Shown one piece after another: positions 26,201 through 33,961 of a stretch of 64,000 bases of DNA. The DNA is taken from the NCBI RefSeq assembly GCF_013409345.1, contig NZ_JACCBB010000001.1, positions 558,001-622,000 of the forward strand. Direction: 5' to 3'. The notes under the pieces are model-generated. The model saw nothing but the letters and a program-made list of their open reading frames with translations, did no database searches and was not told where the DNA came from. The stretch comes from Kineococcus aurantiacus (GTDB taxonomy: Bacteria; Actinomycetota; Actinomycetes; Actinomycetales; Kineococcaceae). The translations under genes were made by a program, and so were the position numbers. Within the stretch, counting starts at the first letter, position 1, and each line of letters begins with the position of its first letter.

Positions 26201-26754
26201 CGGTAGTCCGCGGCCGCCCGGCGGGCCTCGTCGTACTGGCCCAGGCGCAGCCGGGTCTGGACCTCCCCCGAGGGGCAGCCGGTCGTGGCGATCAGCCCGT
26301 CGGCGTACTGCGACAGCAGCTCGCGGTCCATGCGGGGCTTGTAGAGGAAACCCTCCAGGCTGGCCAGGCTGCTCATCTTGAACAGGTTGTGCATGCCGGT
26401 CGTGTTCTGGGCCAGCATCGTCATGTGGGTGTACGACCCGGCACCGGAGACGTCGTCGCCCGAGCGGCCGTTGGGGTCGCCCCACTTCACGCGCGTCTTG
26501 TCCTGGCGGGCCGTGCCCGGCGTCAGGTACGCCTCGACGCCGATGATCGGCTTCACGCCGTGCTTCTTGGCCGTCTTCCAGAAGTCGTAGGCGCCGAAGA
26601 CGAAGCCGTGGTCGGTCGTGGCGACGGCGGGCATCCCCAGCTCGGCGGCCGTGCGGAAGAGGTCGTCCACCTTCGCCGCACCGTCGAGCATCGAGTACTC
26701 GGTGTGGACGTGCAGGTGGACGAACGAGTCGCTGGACGACGGGCCGGCTGACAT
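23197..26754 (-). CDS. dnaE: DNA polymerase III alpha subunit (replicative DnaE1)
   Basis: A 1185-residue C-family polymerase, the main chromosomal replicase. Domains in order are an N-terminal PHP domain with intact metal motifs (HLHVHTEYS at 13-21, TTDHG), the palm with [12 protein letters not shown] bearing catalytic Asp residues, and [25 protein letters not shown]. The tandem helix-hairpin region follows, then an OB-fold ([18 protein letters not shown]) and a C-terminal domain. The intact PHP site suggests retained proofreading nuclease activity, as in mycobacterial DnaE1. The ATG at 26754 has GGAGG nine bases upstream, and a TACCAT box (26797-26802) may be its -10. Confidence 0.96.
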   Translation of the reverse strand: [1185 protein letters not shown]

Positions 26755-26796
26755 GGGGAGGCGCCTCCAGGAGCGTGGTGCTGTGCGTGCCTGACG

Positions 26797-26802
26797 ATGG
26801 TA
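26797..26802 (-). promoter_or_regulatory. Candidate -10 box TACCAT for dnaE
   Basis: TACCAT on the minus strand, about 43 bases before the dnaE ATG. It fits TANNNT; no -35 is evident. Confidence 0.35.
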
Positions 26803-26823
26803 GGCGCCGAGTCGGACAGGTCC

Positions 26824-26841
26824 GCGCCCCGACACGGGCGC
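26824..26841 (-). terminator. GC-stem hairpin between rluD-type gene and dnaE
   Basis: The arms GCGCCC and GGGCGC enclose a 6-base loop, 9 bases after the pseudouridine synthase stop and just upstream of the dnaE promoter box. A short stem and no T-run make it a modest terminator. Confidence 0.4.
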
Positions 26842-26849
26842 CGGTGGTC

Positions 26850-27773
26850 TCAGTCCTGCAGACGGCCCAGGGCCGTGGCCAGGTCGGCCGGGTAGGAGCT
26901 CGTGAACTCCACGGCCTGCCCCGTCCCGGGGTGCTCGAAGCCCAGCCGGACCGCGTGCAGCCACTGCCGCGAGACCCCCAGACGGGCGGCCAGCGTCGGG
27001 TCGGCCCCGTAGGTCAGGTCCCCCACGCAGGGGTGCTTCAGCGCGGAGAAGTGCACGCGGATCTGGTGGGTGCGGCCGGTCTCGAGGTGGATCTCGCACA
27101 GCGCCGCCGCCCGGAAGGCCTCCAGGACCTCGTAGTGGGTGACGCTGGGCTTGCCCTCGGCCGTGACGGCGAACTTCCAGGCGCTGCCGGGGTGCCGGCC
27201 GATGGGGGCGTCGATGGTGCCCCGCAACGGGTCCGGGTGCCCCTGGACCAGCGCGTGGTAGACCTTGTCGACCGTGCGCTCCTTGAAGGCCCGCTTGAGC
27301 GCCGTGTAGGCGTGCTCGCTCTTGGCCACGACCATGAGCCCGGAGGTGCCCACGTCGAGCCGGTGCACGACGCCCTGGCGCTCGGCCGAGCCCGAGGTGG
27401 AGATGCGGTAGCCGGCGCCGGCCAGGCCGCCGACGACGGTCGGGCCCGTCCAGCCGGGGCTGGGGTGGGCGGCGACCCCCACGGGCTTGTCCACGACGAC
27501 GAGGTCGTCGTCGTCGTGCACGACCGTCAGGCCCTCGACGGTCTCGGCGACGACCTGCGGGGCGGCGGGCGGGTCGGGGACCTCCACCTCGAGCCAGGCC
27601 CCGGCGCGCAGCCGGTCCGACTTGCCCACGGCCGCGCCGTCGACGACGACGAGGCCGTCGGCGGTCAGCTCGGCGATCCGGGTGCGGGACAGGCCCAGCA
27701 GGCGGGACAGGGCCGCGTCGACGCGTTCGCCCTCCAGGCCGTCGGGGACGGGCAGGCTGCGGATCTCAGGCAC
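26850..27773 (-). CDS. rluD: RluA/RluD-family 23S rRNA pseudouridine synthase
   Basis: A 307-residue enzyme isomerising uridine to pseudouridine in large-subunit rRNA. An N-terminal S4 RNA-binding domain (about residues 15-70) is followed by the catalytic domain with [15 protein letters not shown]; Asp140 is the nucleophile. [12 protein letters not shown] and [12 protein letters not shown] are further family motifs. The GTG at 27773 overlaps the end of lspA by 8 bases, the classical lspA-rluD arrangement, and keeps the S4 domain at normal length; an upstream start at 27794 is less likely. The RluD rather than RluA/C subgroup is inferred from context. Confidence 0.92.
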   Translation of the reverse strand: MPEIRSLPVPDGLEGERVDAALSRLLGLSRTRIAELTADGLVVVDGAAVGKSDRLRAGAWLEVEVPDPPAAPQVVAETVEGLTVVHDDDDLVVVDKPVGVAAHPSPGWTGPTVVGGLAGAGYRISTSGSAERQGVVHRLDVGTSGLMVVAKSEHAYTALKRAFKERTVDKVYHALVQGHPDPLRGTIDAPIGRHPGSAWKFAVTAEGKPSVTHYEVLEAFRAAALCEIHLETGRTHQIRVHFSALKHPCVGDLTYGADPTLAARLGVSRQWLHAVRLGFEHPGTGQAVEFTSSYPADLATALGRLQD

Positions 27774-28305
27774 TCTCGGCCCCGCTCCGCGCACCGCGCA
27801 CCTCGCGGCGGCCGTCGAGGCCGACCCCGCGCACCGCCAGGACCGCGATGAGGACGGCGGCGACGCAGATGCTGGCGTCGGCGACGTTGAAGATCGGCCA
27901 GCGCGGGAGCTGGAGGAAGTCGACGACGTGACCGCGGGCGAAGCCCGGCTCGCGCAGGAGGCGGTCGGTGAGGTTGCCGGTCGCCCCGGCCAGCAGGAAG
28001 CCGAAGGCCAGGGCCCACGGCAGGCTGCGCAGCTTGCGGGACATGCGCACCACCACGACGACCACCACGGCGGCCAGCAGCGTGAAGACCCAGGTGAACC
28101 CCGTGGCGAAGCTGAAGGCCGCCCCGGGGTTGCGGATCAGGTGGAACTGCAGCAGCTCACCGACGAACGGCTGCGGCCGCCCCTCGGTCAGGTGCGCCAC
28201 CGCGAGGACCTTGGTGACCTGGTCGAGAACGTAGACGACGGCCCAGACGCACAGCGTCCACAGGGCGCGACGCGATCGCGGCGGGGAGGTGTCGGCTTCG
28301 CTCAT
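27766..28305 (-). CDS. lspA: Prolipoprotein signal peptidase (signal peptidase II)
   Basis: A 179-residue membrane aspartyl protease that removes signal peptides from diacylglyceryl-prolipoproteins. Four hydrophobic helices are seen. The catalytic aspartates are Asp129 in HVVDFLQLP and Asp143 in FNVADASI, with the RNPGAAFS motif before them. The ATG at 28305 is supported by GCGAGG just upstream. Overlap with the pseudouridine synthase indicates cotranscription. Its substrates in this window include the lipoproteins encoded at 4025 and 61711. Confidence 0.95.
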   Translation of the reverse strand: MSEADTSPPRSRRALWTLCVWAVVYVLDQVTKVLAVAHLTEGRPQPFVGELLQFHLIRNPGAAFSFATGFTWVFTLLAAVVVVVVVRMSRKLRSLPWALAFGFLLAGATGNLTDRLLREPGFARGHVVDFLQLPRWPIFNVADASICVAAVLIAVLAVRGVGLDGRREVRGARSGAESA

Positions 28306-28334
28306 GGCCTCGCCAGTCTCCCACGGCCCCGCCC

Positions 28335-28361
28335 CCGCCCCGGGCGGTGCGCCCGGGGCGG
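28335..28361 (-). terminator. Strong hairpin terminator after the TraR/DksA gene
   Basis: Perfect 11-base arms CCGCCCCGGGC and GCCCGGGGCGG enclose a 5-base loop. It starts 13 bases after the stop of the minus-strand zinc-finger gene and separates that gene from lspA. Confidence 0.7.
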
Positions 28362-28374
28362 CGGCGTGCGGGTC

Positions 28375-28848
28375 TCAGCGCCGTTCGGCGCGGGACTTGC
28401 AGGGCAGGCAGAGGGTCACGCGGGGGAAGGCCTGCAGCCGGGCCTTGCCGACGGCGCCGCCGCAGGACTCGCAGACGCCGTAGACGCCCGAGGACATCCG
28501 CACCAGCGCGCGCTGGGTCTGCTCCAGCAGGTCGCGGGCGTTGTTGACGATGGTCATCTCGTGCTCGCGGCCGGCCGTGGTGGCGCCGTGGTCGACCTGG
28601 TCGTCACCGGCTCCCTCGCCGCCGGAGCGGACCAGGGCGGAGAAGGAGGAGGTGGCGTCGTCGAGCTCACGGGTCAGGCGGTCGACCTCGGCCGTGAGCT
28701 CACCGCGGACCTCGGCCAGCTCGGCCGGGGTCCAGGCCTCCTCGGAGTCCTTGACCGGCAGTTCGCGCACCGCCGCCGCGCGCGCGTCGCGCCCGGTCAC
28801 CCCCAGCGAGGCCGTCGCCGTGGCCGCACCCGCAGACGCTCCGTGCAT
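28375..28848 (-). CDS. TraR/DksA family zinc-finger protein
   Basis: A 157-residue protein with a C-terminal zinc finger CESCG...LCLPC (Cys126, 129, 147, 150) and a preceding helical coiled region (about residues 50-115). E. coli DksA inserts its coiled coil into RNA polymerase's secondary channel; actinobacterial relatives of this size often follow lspA, and their role is less clear. The DNA-facing target is unknown. The ATG at 28848 follows a G-rich ribosome site. The upstream region (28849-28960) is AT-richer and probably holds its promoter. Confidence 0.88.
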   Translation of the reverse strand: MHGASAGAATATASLGVTGRDARAAAVRELPVKDSEEAWTPAELAEVRGELTAEVDRLTRELDDATSSFSALVRSGGEGAGDDQVDHGATTAGREHEMTIVNNARDLLEQTQRALVRMSSGVYGVCESCGGAVGKARLQAFPRVTLCLPCKSRAERR

Positions 28849-29008
28849 CGGGGTCCCCCCTCTCGTCGTGCGGCCGTGGTGCCGCGTGCGGGAGACACTA
28901 AGGACTATCACCGTGTGTAAGCAACCGGAAACAGAAAGTTGTCGAGATTCGGCCGTCCGGGGCCCTGCCGGCCCGGTGCGGTCACCGCGCGCGCCGGGGG
29001 AACGACGA

Positions 29009-29036
29009 CAGCCGCCGCCCGGACGGGCGACGGCTG
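29009..29036 (-). terminator. Hairpin terminator after divIVA
   Basis: Thirteen-base arms (29009-29021 and 29024-29036) pair with a single C-A mismatch around a minimal loop, beginning 19 bases after the divIVA stop on the minus strand. It closes the divIVA end of the division cluster. Confidence 0.6.
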
Positions 29037-29055
29037 CGGACGGGAGCGGCGCGGC

Positions 29056-29739
29056 TCAGGAGGTGACGGCGTCGTCCGGGACGGCGCGAGCGACGCGGCG
29101 CAGGTCCTCCAGCTGGGTGGCCATGAACTGCTCGAGCTGCTCCCGGTAGGTCGTCTCCCGGCCGTGCAGCTGCTGGATGGACTGCTGCAGCTGGAGCCGG
29201 CGCCCCTCGAGGTCCCCGAGCGTCCGGTCCCGCTTCTCCTCGGCCTCGGCGACCAGGCGCTCGGCCTCCTCGTGGGCGGCCATCACCAGGGCGTCGCGCT
29301 GCGACTCCCCCTCCCGGACGTACTCGTCGTGCAGGCGCTGGGCCAGGGCGATGACCCCGGCGGCCCGGGCCGCGGCGTCCTCGCCCCCCGGCGTCCCCGC
29401 TGCGTCGACCTGGGCCTCGGCGGGCGCCGGGGCCGGGGACGGCTCGGGCACCACGACGACCTCGGGAGCCGCCTGCGCGACGACCTCCGGCGCCTCCTCC
29501 GGCGCCGCGGGGGCCGCCTCCGCGGCGGGCGCGGTCTGGGCCCCGGCGCGCGTCAGCTCCGAGACCCGCGCCTGGCACTGGTTCAGCTGGCCGCGTAGCT
29601 CGGCGTTCTCGGCGTTCAGGCGGCGCAGCTCGGCGACCACCTCGTCGAGGAAGTCGTCGACCTCGTCCTGGGCGTACCCCTCGCGCACCCGCGTGGGGTT
29701 GAAACGCTTCTCGACGACGTCTTCGGGAGTGAGCGGCAT
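29056..29739 (-). CDS. divIVA: DivIVA/Wag31 polar growth and cell-shape protein
   Basis: A 227-residue cytoplasmic coiled-coil protein that senses curved membrane and recruits cell-wall machinery at poles or septa. The N-terminal membrane-binding domain reads PLTPEDVVEKRFNPTRVREGYAQDEVDDFLDEV (given in parts: PLTPEDVVEKRF, then REGYAQDEVDDFLDEV), with the conserved Phe/Arg of the turn. An Ala/Pro/Glu-rich linker (about 70-140) precedes a second coiled coil (about 150-220). The ATG at 29739 starts at the canonical MPLTPEDV. It is the last gene of the minus-strand division cluster; 138 bases separate it from the yggT gene. Confidence 0.94.
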   Translation of the reverse strand: MPLTPEDVVEKRFNPTRVREGYAQDEVDDFLDEVVAELRRLNAENAELRGQLNQCQARVSELTRAGAQTAPAAEAAPAAPEEAPEVVAQAAPEVVVVPEPSPAPAPAEAQVDAAGTPGGEDAAARAAGVIALAQRLHDEYVREGESQRDALVMAAHEEAERLVAEAEEKRDRTLGDLEGRRLQLQQSIQQLHGRETTYREQLEQFMATQLEDLRRVARAVPDDAVTS

Positions 29740-29877
29740 CTTCCCCACCTCTGCTGACGGACGGTGCTGACGGACCCGGTGGCGCCGGGCCGTCCCTGCC
29801 GACGGCCGGGACCGTGGGCACACGGTAGCGGACGTGATCGCGCGCCCCCCGGGCGGTCGCGGGCCCGCCGGGACGGC

Positions 29878-30177
29878 TCAGGCGTAGCGGTTGGACGCCC
29901 CGTCGAGGACCGGCATGAGGATCGAGCAGAGGATCGCCAGCACCAGGAAGGCCAGGTCCAGCTGGACCGCCCCCAGACGCAGCGGCGGCAGGATCTTGCG
30001 CAGCAGCTTCAGCGGCGGGTCGGTGACCGTGTAGACGGCCTCGGCCAGCACGAGCACCACCCCGCGCGGGCGCCACTCCCGTGAGAGCGCCTGCACCCAG
30101 TCGAGGATGAGCCGCCCGATCAGGCAGATGAAGAAGATCAGGACGAGGAACTCGAGGATGCCGAAGAACAGGGCCAC
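29878..30177 (-). CDS. YggT family membrane protein
   Basis: A 99-residue integral membrane protein with two hydrophobic helices (about residues 2-25 and 70-92) joined by the YggT motif DPPLKLLRKILPPLRLG. Relatives sit between sepF and divIVA throughout Gram-positives and are linked to division or osmotic stress; the biochemical role is unknown. The GTG at 30177 is the only plausible start. It follows sepF after 45 bases. Confidence 0.92.
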   Translation of the reverse strand: MALFFGILEFLVLIFFICLIGRLILDWVQALSREWRPRGVVLVLAEAVYTVTDPPLKLLRKILPPLRLGAVQLDLAFLVLAILCSILMPVLDGASNRYA

Positions 30178-30222
30178 GGACTCATCCTGCCTGATGACGC
30201 TGCGTGCTCGGGGCGTCCGCGC

Positions 30223-30804
30223 TCAGGACTGGTTGAAGAACGTCCGCTCCACCGGACGCTCCTCCTCCTGCGTGGCCACCTCGACGTTCTGCGGCGAGAG
30301 CAGGAAGACCTTGTTCGTCACACGCTCGATGGACCCGTGCAGGCCGAAGACGAGCCCGGCGGAGAAGTCGACGAGGCGCTTGGCATCGGAGTCGTCCATG
30401 TCGGTGAGGTTCATGATGACCGGGACGCCCTCGCGGAAGGACTCGCCGATGATCTTCGCCTCGTTGTAGGTGCGCGGGTGGATCGTGGTGATCCGGTGCA
30501 GCTCGCCCGCCGAGGAGGGCGACGAGGCGGAGGTCTGGGGGACCACGTGGGCCACCTGCTTCCTGATCGGGGTCACCTGGGCGGTGGGCGCGGGGACGGC
30601 GCGACGTTCGGGGGCCGGGTCCGGGCGGGACTCGTGCCGCACCTCCGGGCGCGGTTCGGGCCGGATCGGCTCGCGCGTCTCGTGGCGCACCTCACGGGCG
30701 GCCTCGGCCCGCGGGCGGGCCTGTTCGACCTCGGCGTCCTCGGCGTAGCGGTCGTCCTCGGCGAGGCCGAGGTAGACCATCGCATTGCGCAGCGCGCCGG
30801 CCAT
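30223..30804 (-). CDS. sepF: SepF, FtsZ membrane anchor and septum protein
   Basis: A 193-residue division protein. The N-terminus MAGALRNAMVYLGL is the amphipathic membrane-binding helix. A charged Arg/Glu/Pro-rich linker (about 20-95) follows. The C-terminal SepF (DUF552) domain contains HPRTYNEAKIIGESFREGVPVIMNLTDMD (in parts: HPRTYNEAKIIGE, VPVIMNLTDM) and DFSAGLVFGLHGSIERV. In actinobacteria, which lack ftsA here as usual, SepF is the main tether of FtsZ rings. The ATG at 30804 gives a normal family start. Confidence 0.95.
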   Translation of the reverse strand: MAGALRNAMVYLGLAEDDRYAEDAEVEQARPRAEAAREVRHETREPIRPEPRPEVRHESRPDPAPERRAVPAPTAQVTPIRKQVAHVVPQTSASSPSSAGELHRITTIHPRTYNEAKIIGESFREGVPVIMNLTDMDDSDAKRLVDFSAGLVFGLHGSIERVTNKVFLLSPQNVEVATQEEERPVERTFFNQS

Positions 30805-30867
30805 CGCGGGCTCCTCGGGATCGTGCTGTCGTCGGACCCGCCCCGTGCAGGGCGAGCGTCCCGGACG

Positions 30868-31599
30868 TTACCGCGCGGGAGGGCGCGTGCCCAGGATCGC
30901 GCTGCCGACACGCAGGTGTGTCGCTCCCACGGCCACGGCGGCCTCGAGGTCCCCGCTCATCCCGGCCGACAGCTCCGCCGCGCCGGGGTGGTCGCGGCGC
31001 ACGCGCTCGGCGGTCCGGGCCAGCTCGGCGAAGGCCCGCTCCGGCTCGACCCCCAGCGGGGCCACCGCCATCAGGCCGCGCAGCCGCAGGTGCCCGGCCC
31101 CGGCCACGGCGTCGGCCACGCGCAGGACGTCCTCACCGGCCGCCCCGCCCCGGCCCGCGTCGGCCTCGAGCCCCAGCGCGGCCGCCAGGTCGACCTGCAC
31201 GAAGACGCCGAGGTGCCGCTCGGCGCGCTCGGCCGCCTCGGCCAGCGCGTGGGCCAGGCGCGTCCGGTCGACCGAGTGCACCGCGTCGGCGTACCCGGCC
31301 ACCGAGCGGGCCTTGTTCGTCTGCAGCTGCCCGATGAAGTGCCAGCGCAGGCCGTCCCCGCCGGCCGGGTCGGCCAGGTCGGCCAGGTCGGCGGCCTTGG
31401 CGCGGGCCTCCTGGTCGCGGTTCTCCCCCACGTCCCGGACCCCGGCGGCGGCGAGCTCGCGCACGTCGGAGGCGGGGAAGAACTTCGTCACCACGACCAG
31501 CGTGGTGCTGCCGGGGGCCCGCCCGGCGGCGCGCTCGGCCGCGGCCACCCGCTCGCGCGTGCGGGCCAGGGCGGCGCGCAGGTCCTCGCGCCGGCTCAC
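30868..31599 (-). CDS. yggS: YggS/PLPBP family pyridoxal phosphate homeostasis protein
   Basis: A 243-residue PLP-binding TIM-barrel protein; Lys39 in VVVTKFFPA is the Schiff-base lysine. GENRDQEA, WHFIGQLQTNKAR, GLMAVAPLG, SAGMSGDLEAAVAVGATHLRVGSAILG are family hallmarks. It buffers free PLP rather than catalysing a reaction. The GTG at 31599 overlaps the pgeF stop as GTGA; upstream extension reads through that gene. It lies between pgeF and sepF in the conserved actinobacterial order. Confidence 0.94.
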   Translation of the reverse strand: MSRREDLRAALARTRERVAAAERAAGRAPGSTTLVVVTKFFPASDVRELAAAGVRDVGENRDQEARAKAADLADLADPAGGDGLRWHFIGQLQTNKARSVAGYADAVHSVDRTRLAHALAEAAERAERHLGVFVQVDLAAALGLEADAGRGGAAGEDVLRVADAVAGAGHLRLRGLMAVAPLGVEPERAFAELARTAERVRRDHPGAAELSAGMSGDLEAAVAVGATHLRVGSAILGTRPPAR

Positions 31600-32315
31600 G
31601 CCAGGACCACGACCCCGCCGCTGCGGCCGGTGACGCCGTCGCGGCGGTAGGAGAAGAGGTCGTCGTGCTCGGACGTGCAGCGCGCGACGTGCCGGGCCGG
31701 GACGCCGAGGTCGGCGAGCTGGGCCAGGACACCGGCGGCGACGTCGACGGCGGGGGTGCCGCGACGCGTGCGGGCCCGCGCGGCCGGGACGAGGGCGGCG
31801 ACGTCGTCGGCCATCTGCCGGGGCACCTCGTAGCAGGCGCCGCAGATCGAGGGGCCCACGACGGCCACGAGGTCGCGCGCCCCCGCGGCGCGCACCGCCC
31901 CCACGAGGGCGGGGACCACCCCGGCGACCAGACCGGGGCGGCCGGCGTGCGCGACGCCCACGACACCGGCCCCGGCCACCAGGACCGGGACGCAGTCGGC
32001 GACGACGACGGCCACGGCGATGCCGGGCACGCGCGTGAACAGCGCGTCGGCGGTGGGTGCCGTGGCGGGCGGGCTGACGACCTCGACGACCTGCGCGCCG
32101 TGGACCTGCTGCGGCACCACGAGGGCGTCGGCGCGGACGCTGCGGCGCAGCGCGTCCCGGTGCGCGGCCACGACGGCGGGGTCGTCCCCGACGTGGTCGC
32201 CGAGGTTCAGGCCCGGGTAGGCGCCCGAACCCGGCGCCCCGGCGCGGGTGGTGAACCCGCCGCGGACACCGGCCGGCAGGCCGGCGTCCAGCAGCGGGAC
32301 GGTGCTGGTGCTCAC
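31596..32315 (-). CDS. pgeF: Peptidoglycan editing factor (laccase-domain, YfiH family)
   Basis: A 239-residue protein of the multi-copper-polyphenol-oxidase-like (DUF152) family, reported in E. coli to hydrolyse misincorporated L-Ser from muropeptide precursors. The metal-site motifs VPQQVHGAQV, VADCVPVL and GVAHAGRPGL are visible, the last in place of the more common HAGWRG. CGACYEVP follows. The GTG at 32315 lies 19 bases after the ftsZ stop, and no longer in-frame start exists upstream. Confidence 0.9.
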   Translation of the reverse strand: MSTSTVPLLDAGLPAGVRGGFTTRAGAPGSGAYPGLNLGDHVGDDPAVVAAHRDALRRSVRADALVVPQQVHGAQVVEVVSPPATAPTADALFTRVPGIAVAVVVADCVPVLVAGAGVVGVAHAGRPGLVAGVVPALVGAVRAAGARDLVAVVGPSICGACYEVPRQMADDVAALVPAARARTRRGTPAVDVAAGVLAQLADLGVPARHVARCTSEHDDLFSYRRDGVTGRSGGVVVLA

Positions 32316-32334
32316 CGGTGGACGACCGCACCCC

Positions 32335-33711
32335 TCACTTGAGGAAGTCGGGCACGTCCAGGTCGTCCTCCTCCGGACGCGGACGGCTCGGGCGGCGCGA
32401 CGCGGCGGTGTCCTGCGGCAGCTCGATGATGCGCGGGACCTGGACGGGGTCCGGGCTGGGCACGACCTGGGGGGCCTGCTGCGCGTACTGCTGCTGCGGC
32501 TGCTGGTGCTGCGGCTGGTGCTGCGGCTGCTGCGGTTCGGCGGCGGGCTGCTGCTGCTGCGCGTACTGCGGCTGCGGCGCGTAGGACGGCTGCTGCTGCT
32601 GGGGCTGCGCCGGGGCGTACTGCGGCTGCTGCTGCGCCGGGGCGTAGGCGGGCTGCTCGGGCACCGCGGCGGCCGGGCGCGCGGTGCGCGGGGGCACGGC
32701 GCTGGCCGGGACGGGGCGGCCGGAGACCTGGCCGAGGGCGCGCTCGTCGCGGCGGGTCTTGGGCGTGCCGGCGTCGAACCCGGCGGCGATGACGGTGACG
32801 CGCACCTCGTCGCCGAGCGCGTCGTCGATGACCGTCCCGAAGATGATGTTGGCCTCGGGGTGAGCGGCCTCCTGGACCAGGCGGGCGGCCTCGTTGATCT
32901 CGTAGAGGCCCAGGTCCGAGCCGCCCTGGATGGACAGCAGGACGCCGTGGGCGCCGTCGATGCTCGCCTCGAGCAGCGGGGAGTTGACCGCCGACTCCGC
33001 GGCGTGGATCGCGCGGTCGTCGCCGCGCGCCGAGCCGATGCCCATGAGGGCCGAGCCGGCGCCCTGCATGACGGACTTCACGTCGGCGAAGTCGAGGTTG
33101 ATCAGACCCGGGGTCGTGATGAGGTCGGTGATGCCCTGGACACCGGACAGCAGCACCTGGTCGGCCGACTTGAAGGCGTCGAGGATGCTGACCTGCTTGT
33201 CGGAGATGGACAGCAGCCGGTCGTTGGGGATGACGATGAGGGTGTCGACCTCGTCGCGCAGCTCGGCGATGCCGCTCTCGGCGGAGTTCGCGCGGCGGCG
33301 GCCCTCGAAGACGAAGGGGCGGGTGACCACGCCGATGGTCAGGGCGCCCAGCGAGCGGGCGATGCGGGCCACGACGGGGGCGCCGCCGGTGCCGGTGCCA
33401 CCGCCCTCGCCGGCGGTGACGAAGACCATGTCGGCGCCCTTGAGGACCTCCTCGATCTCCTCCGCGTGGTCCTCGGCGGCCTTGCGGCCGACCTCGGGGT
33501 CGGCGCCGGCGCCGAGACCGCGGGTGAGCTCGCGCCCGACGTCGAGCTTGACGTCGGCGTCCGACATCAGCAGCGCCTGGGCGTCGGTGTTGACGGCGAT
33601 GAACTCGACGCCCTTGAGGCCGACCTCGATCATCCGGTTGACCGCGTTCACACCACCGCCGCCGACGCCGACGACCTTGATGACCGCTAGGTAGTTCTGC
33701 GGAGCTGCCAC
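32335..33711 (-). CDS. ftsZ: Cell division GTPase FtsZ
   Basis: A 458-residue tubulin homologue that builds the division ring. The GTP-binding loop GGGTGTG is at residues 103-109 and the T7 loop NLDFAD at 205-210, which activates GTP hydrolysis in the neighbouring subunit. The globular core ends near residue 315. A linker follows whose segment 353-415 is extremely Gln/Pro/Tyr-rich, unusual even for actinobacteria. The C-terminal peptide [10 protein letters not shown] (449-458) is the docking site for SepF and others. The GTG at 33711 begins the usual [15 protein letters not shown] start with GAGAGG upstream. It is the distal strong gene of the dcw cluster with its own upstream region. Confidence 0.97.
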   Translation of the reverse strand: MAAPQNYLAVIKVVGVGGGGVNAVNRMIEVGLKGVEFIAVNTDAQALLMSDADVKLDVGRELTRGLGAGADPEVGRKAAEDHAEEIEEVLKGADMVFVTAGEGGGTGTGGAPVVARIARSLGALTIGVVTRPFVFEGRRRANSAESGIAELRDEVDTLIVIPNDRLLSISDKQVSILDAFKSADQVLLSGVQGITDLITTPGLINLDFADVKSVMQGAGSALMGIGSARGDDRAIHAAESAVNSPLLEASIDGAHGVLLSIQGGSDLGLYEINEAARLVQEAAHPEANIIFGTVIDDALGDEVRVTVIAAGFDAGTPKTRRDERALGQVSGRPVPASAVPPRTARPAAAVPEQPAYAPAQQQPQYAPAQPQQQQPSYAPQPQYAQQQQPAAEPQQPQHQPQHQQPQQQYAQQAPQVVPSPDPVQVPRIIELPQDTAASRRPSRPRPEEDDLDVPDFLK

Positions 33712-33961
33712 GGTGGTTGCCTCTCGCCTCTTTCGCCTGGTCTGTCCGAGCTGTGGACCCAACCCTGACCCTCAGGTAGAGGGTCAACGTTATGTCATTT
33801 CCTGTTGGGTGGTGACCGTAGGGAGCGGAACGGCTTCACTGCAACCAATCCTCCGGCGTGTCGCGACAACACCCCGGATGGAGGGCCGTTCCGCCCCACT
33901 TCTTGCTCTGAGTAATCAGAATGTGACGTAAAGTCGCCGAAGTCGGCGGGTCCCGCGGACC
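33712..33961 (-). promoter_or_regulatory. ftsQ-ftsZ intergenic region with likely ftsZ promoter(s)
   Basis: 250 bases, clearly AT-richer than the flanks, lie before ftsZ. A TAACGT box (33787-33792, minus strand) is a possible -10 giving a leader of about 70 bases. A 6-base inverted repeat GACCCT/AGGGTC (33767-33785) lies just downstream of it. A further AT-rich patch around 33900-33935 could hold another promoter. No small gene was found. Confidence 0.5.

Noticed and set aside
23347-26751. A 1134-residue plus-strand open frame opposite dnaE
   Set aside because: It is the exact antisense of the DnaE1 gene, Val/Asp/Gly/Arg-rich with no domain; the minus-strand protein is unambiguous.
32460-32660. 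Repetitive CTG/GCTGCG DNA that could be taken for a CRISPR or satellite array
   Set aside because: It is the coding sequence of the Gln-rich FtsZ linker; units are irregular and in frame.
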